From Suilimivivens sp964507235 (GTDB lineage Bacteria; Bacillota; Clostridia; Lachnospirales; Lachnospiraceae): DNA of 8,290 bases. The stretch lies in NCBI GenBank assembly GCA_964507235.1, contig CAZDPE010000103.1:1-8290 (forward strand). The letters run 5' to 3'. Of this stretch, positions 6,602 to 8,290 are shown in pieces. The notes beneath the pieces are model-generated. The model was given only the letters and a program-made list of their open reading frames with translations, searched no databases and was not told the origin of the DNA. Each line of letters begins with the position of its first letter. The first letter of the stretch is position 1. The translations under genes and the position numbers were made by a program.

Positions 6602-6883
6602 ATGTTTCAGGTAATTAAGAAAGACGGAGAAATAACAGATTTTACATTAACAAAAATAAGCGATGCCATTATGAAGGCTTTTCTTGCTGCGGACATGCAG
6701 TATAATGATGATATGGTGGATTTGCTGGCGCTTCGTGTTACCGCAGACTTTCAGGACAGGGTAAAGGATGAGGGCATTCATACCAAAGACATTCAGTGCA
6801 GTGTGGAGAAGGTTCTTAAGCAGGCAGGGTATGGGGAAGCTGCCAAAGCATATATGAGCAGGGATTTAAGCCTTGCTGTTTAG
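6602..6883 (+). CDS. Stand-alone ATP-cone domain protein
   Basis: The 93-residue protein consists only of an ATP-cone, the nucleotide-binding module that regulates ribonucleotide reductases (N-terminus of NrdA and NrdD) and the repressor NrdR. Visible signatures are FQVIKKDGEITDF (2-14), TLTKISDAIMKAF (15-27), the central helices and DIQCSVEKVLKQAGYGEAAKAYM (63-85). It ends eight residues after the domain with no catalytic part and no NrdR-type zinc ribbon. It is closest in feel to the N-terminus of anaerobic NrdD. The start at 6602 is chosen because GGAG (6591-6594) lies 7 nt upstream and the family begins with MFxV; a TTG at 6554 would add 16 unlikely residues. It lies 58 bp after the TPR gene and 85 bp before pyrF. 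It could bind ATP/dATP and regulate a partner, or be a leftover of nrdD; the undamaged domain favours the former. Confidence 0.85.
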   Translation: MFQVIKKDGEITDFTLTKISDAIMKAFLAADMQYNDDMVDLLALRVTADFQDRVKDEGIHTKDIQCSVEKVLKQAGYGEAAKAYMSRDLSLAV

Positions 6884-6896
6884 TTCATGATAACAG

Positions 6897-6930
6897 GCTT
6901 TGCAGGCGCACAGCTTACTGTCTGCGGAGC
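6897..6930 (+). other. Bulged hairpin in the leader of pyrF
   Basis: GCTTTGCAG (6897-6905) pairs with CTGCGGAGC (6922-6930), including two G-U pairs. After a 4-nt bulge GCGC (6906-6909), ACAG (6910-6913) pairs with CTGT (6918-6921) around a CTTA loop. This gives 13 pairs in all. No U-run follows, so it is not an ordinary terminator. It does not show the PyrR-binding consensus I know. It may be an mRNA-stability or regulatory element. Confidence 0.4.
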
Positions 6931-6968
6931 AGAAACAAATTGTTTTATAAAAGCAGGAGAAAAGGGAA

Positions 6969-7904
6969 ATGATTAATAAGCTGGTAAACAAAATTAAAGC
7001 AACAGGGGCGCCCATTGTAGTGGGTCTTGACCCTATGATGAAATTTATTCCGGAGCATATTCAAAAGAAAGCCTTTGCGGAATTCGGAGAAACACTGGAA
7101 GGGGCGGCGGAAGCTATCTGGCAGTACAATAAGGAAATCGTGGACAATATTTATGATTTGATTCCCGCCGTAAAGCCTCAGATTGCCATGTATGAGCAGT
7201 TCGGTATCCCCGGATTAATTGTTTTTAAGAAAACTGTGGACTACTGTAAGGAAAAAGATTTGGTAGTAATCGGTGATGTTAAGAGAGGCGATATCGGTTC
7301 CACTTCGGAAGCCTATGCGGTAGGTCATCTTGGCAAGGTGCAGGTGGGAAGCAATGCCTTTTATGGCTTTGGTGAAGATTTTGCCACCGTAAATCCTTAT
7401 CTTGGTTCAGACGGCGTTAAACCCTTTATTAAGGTTTGCAAAGAAGAAAAGAAGGGCTTGTTTATTCTTGTTAAAACCTCCAATCCAAGCAGCGGAGAAT
7501 TTCAGGACAGGCTCATTGCAGATGCGGATAACCGTCCCCTTTATGAAGTGGTAGGGGAGCAGGTTGCCAAATGGGGCGAAGAGCATATGGGAGAGGATTA
7601 CAGCTATATCGGTGCCGTGGCAGGGGCAACTTATCCCGAAATGGGTAAGATTCTCCGTAAGGTAATGCCGAAGTCTTATATTCTGGTGCCCGGTTACGGC
7701 GCCCAGGGCGGCAGGGGAGCGGACCTTGTTCCTTTCTTCAATGAGGACGGACTGGGAGCTATTGTCAATTCTTCCAGAGGAATTATTGCAGCATATCAGC
7801 AGGAAAAATATGCTTCCTTCGGAGCGGAGCATTTTGCAGAGGCTTCCAGGGCAGCGGTTGAGGATATGAGAGAGGATATTGCCGGAGCGTTGAATAACAG
7901 ATAG
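6969..7904 (+). CDS. pyrF: Orotidine-5'-phosphate decarboxylase, long (PyrF type 2) form
   Basis: The enzyme removes CO2 from OMP to give UMP, the final step of de novo pyrimidine synthesis, in the cytosol. At 311 residues it belongs to the longer OMPDC subfamily rather than the roughly 240-residue Bacillus/E. coli form. The catalytic charge network DVKRGDIGST is at residues 103-112 (D103, K105, D108, T112), with the substrate-site GLDP at 19-22 and PAVKPQIAMYE (66-76). The phosphate-binding segments VPGYGAQGG and NSSRGI lie near the C-terminus. No key residue is missing. The start at 6969 is preceded by AGGAGAAAAGGGA. The 85-bp leader contains a bulged hairpin (6897-6930). pyrE follows after 64 bp and acts just before PyrF in the pathway. 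Confidence 0.97.
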   Translation: MINKLVNKIKATGAPIVVGLDPMMKFIPEHIQKKAFAEFGETLEGAAEAIWQYNKEIVDNIYDLIPAVKPQIAMYEQFGIPGLIVFKKTVDYCKEKDLVVIGDVKRGDIGSTSEAYAVGHLGKVQVGSNAFYGFGEDFATVNPYLGSDGVKPFIKVCKEEKKGLFILVKTSNPSSGEFQDRLIADADNRPLYEVVGEQVAKWGEEHMGEDYSYIGAVAGATYPEMGKILRKVMPKSYILVPGYGAQGGRGADLVPFFNEDGLGAIVNSSRGIIAAYQQEKYASFGAEHFAEASRAAVEDMREDIAGALNNR

Positions 7905-7909
7905 AATAA

Positions 7910-7938
7910 TTGTAAACCTTTTCATTTTATGGTAGACT
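7910..7938 (+). promoter_or_regulatory. Candidate promoter between pyrF and pyrE
   Basis: TTGTAA (7910-7915) and TAGACT (7933-7938) each match 4 of 6 consensus bases, with a 17-bp spacer and a TGG extended -10. It would give pyrE its own transcript starting near 7945. The match is moderate and pyrE may equally be read through from pyrF. Confidence 0.35.
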
Positions 7939-7968
7939 ATGAATAGTAAGAAAACAAAGGAGATTTTA

Positions 7969-8290
7969 ATGGATATGGAACAGTACAAGCAGGAATTTAT
8001 TGAATTCATGGTAGACAGCCAGGTGCTTAAATTTGGTGAATTTACATTAAAGAGCGGCAGGAAATCTCCGTTTTTCATGAATGCAGGCGGATATGTAACA
8101 GGTTCTCAGCTCCGCAGACTGGGCGAATTTTATGCGAAAGCAATTCATGACAATTACGGTCTTGACTTTGACGTTCTTTTCGGGCCTGCCTACAAGGGAA
8201 TTCCCCTTTCCGTTGCCGCAACCATGGCAATCAGTGAATTGTACGGAAAAGAAATCCGCTACTGCTCCAACAGAAAGGAAGTAAAGGACC
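7969..8290 (+). CDS. pyrE: Orotate phosphoribosyltransferase (3' partial)
   Basis: The enzyme joins orotate and PRPP to form OMP, the substrate of the PyrF encoded just upstream. Only the first 107 codons are inside the window; the family is usually 210-225 residues, so about half is missing, including the PRPP-binding loop. The visible N-terminus is diagnostic: FGEFTLKSGRKSPFFMNAG (22-40), FGPAYKGIPL (71-80) and RYCSNRKEVKD (97-107). These match the E. coli/yeast-type OPRT rather than the B. subtilis type. The start at 7969 has a strong AAAGGAGA site at 7956-7963; an ATG two codons later is possible but worse spaced. Confidence 0.96.
   Translation, partial: MDMEQYKQEFIEFMVDSQVLKFGEFTLKSGRKSPFFMNAGGYVTGSQLRRLGEFYAKAIHDNYGLDFDVLFGPAYKGIPLSVAATMAISELYGKEIRYCSNRKEVKD

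Noticed and set aside
6602..6883. Truncated nrdD pseudogene
   Set aside because: The bases after the stop do not continue NrdD in any frame I checked by eye, and the ATP-cone itself is intact. It remains possible but less likely.
6884..6968. PyrR-dependent attenuator ahead of pyrF
   Set aside because: A hairpin is present, but there is no PyrR-binding consensus, no U-run and no alternative antiterminator arm.
7407..8078. Minus-strand 223-residue open frame across pyrF and pyrE
   Set aside because: It is antisense to two conserved enzymes and their spacer, with no recognisable protein family.

Overview
The window looks like a chromosomal housekeeping stretch from a Gram-positive anaerobe of the Clostridia, most likely Lachnospiraceae. 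This is inferred from protein flavour, strong AGGAG-type ribosome binding sites, moderate GC, a DUF3021-like membrane protein and an ATP-cone protein typical of anaerobic ribonucleotide reductases. The species cannot be fixed from sequence alone. Every supported gene lies on the + strand. I see no rRNA, tRNA, CRISPR array, insertion sequence or phage gene.

Left part (1-1496): the window opens inside a reading frame that joins the C-terminal half of a cyclase/kynurenine-formamidase-like domain to a complete NUDIX hydrolase. A classical short-chain dehydrogenase follows 26 bp later, probably on the same transcript. Middle (1499-3337): a good promoter with a perfect TATAAT drives aspS, an aspartyl-tRNA synthetase whose signature words match the alphaproteobacterial form rather than the Bacillus form. 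The aspS-downstream gap (3338-3536) holds two strong inverted repeats, a 12-bp direct repeat and a GC-rich palindrome, and probably includes the aspS terminator.

Centre (3537-5423): a small four-helix membrane protein of unknown role is followed 24 bp later by an RsmF-type rRNA m5C methyltransferase. Right (5491-6883): a TPR lipoprotein with its own candidate promoter, then a 93-residue stand-alone ATP-cone protein. End (6897-8290): a bulged hairpin precedes pyrF (orotidine-5'-phosphate decarboxylase, long type). The start of pyrE (orotate phosphoribosyltransferase) follows and runs off the edge. PyrE makes OMP and PyrF decarboxylates it to UMP, so these are the last two steps of de novo pyrimidine synthesis. 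The nucleotide-sensing ATP-cone just before them is suggestive but unproven.

No clear new multi-gene system is visible. The items most worth a second look are the cyclase-NUDIX fusion, the lone ATP-cone next to pyrF, the hairpin cluster after aspS and the structured pyrF leader.
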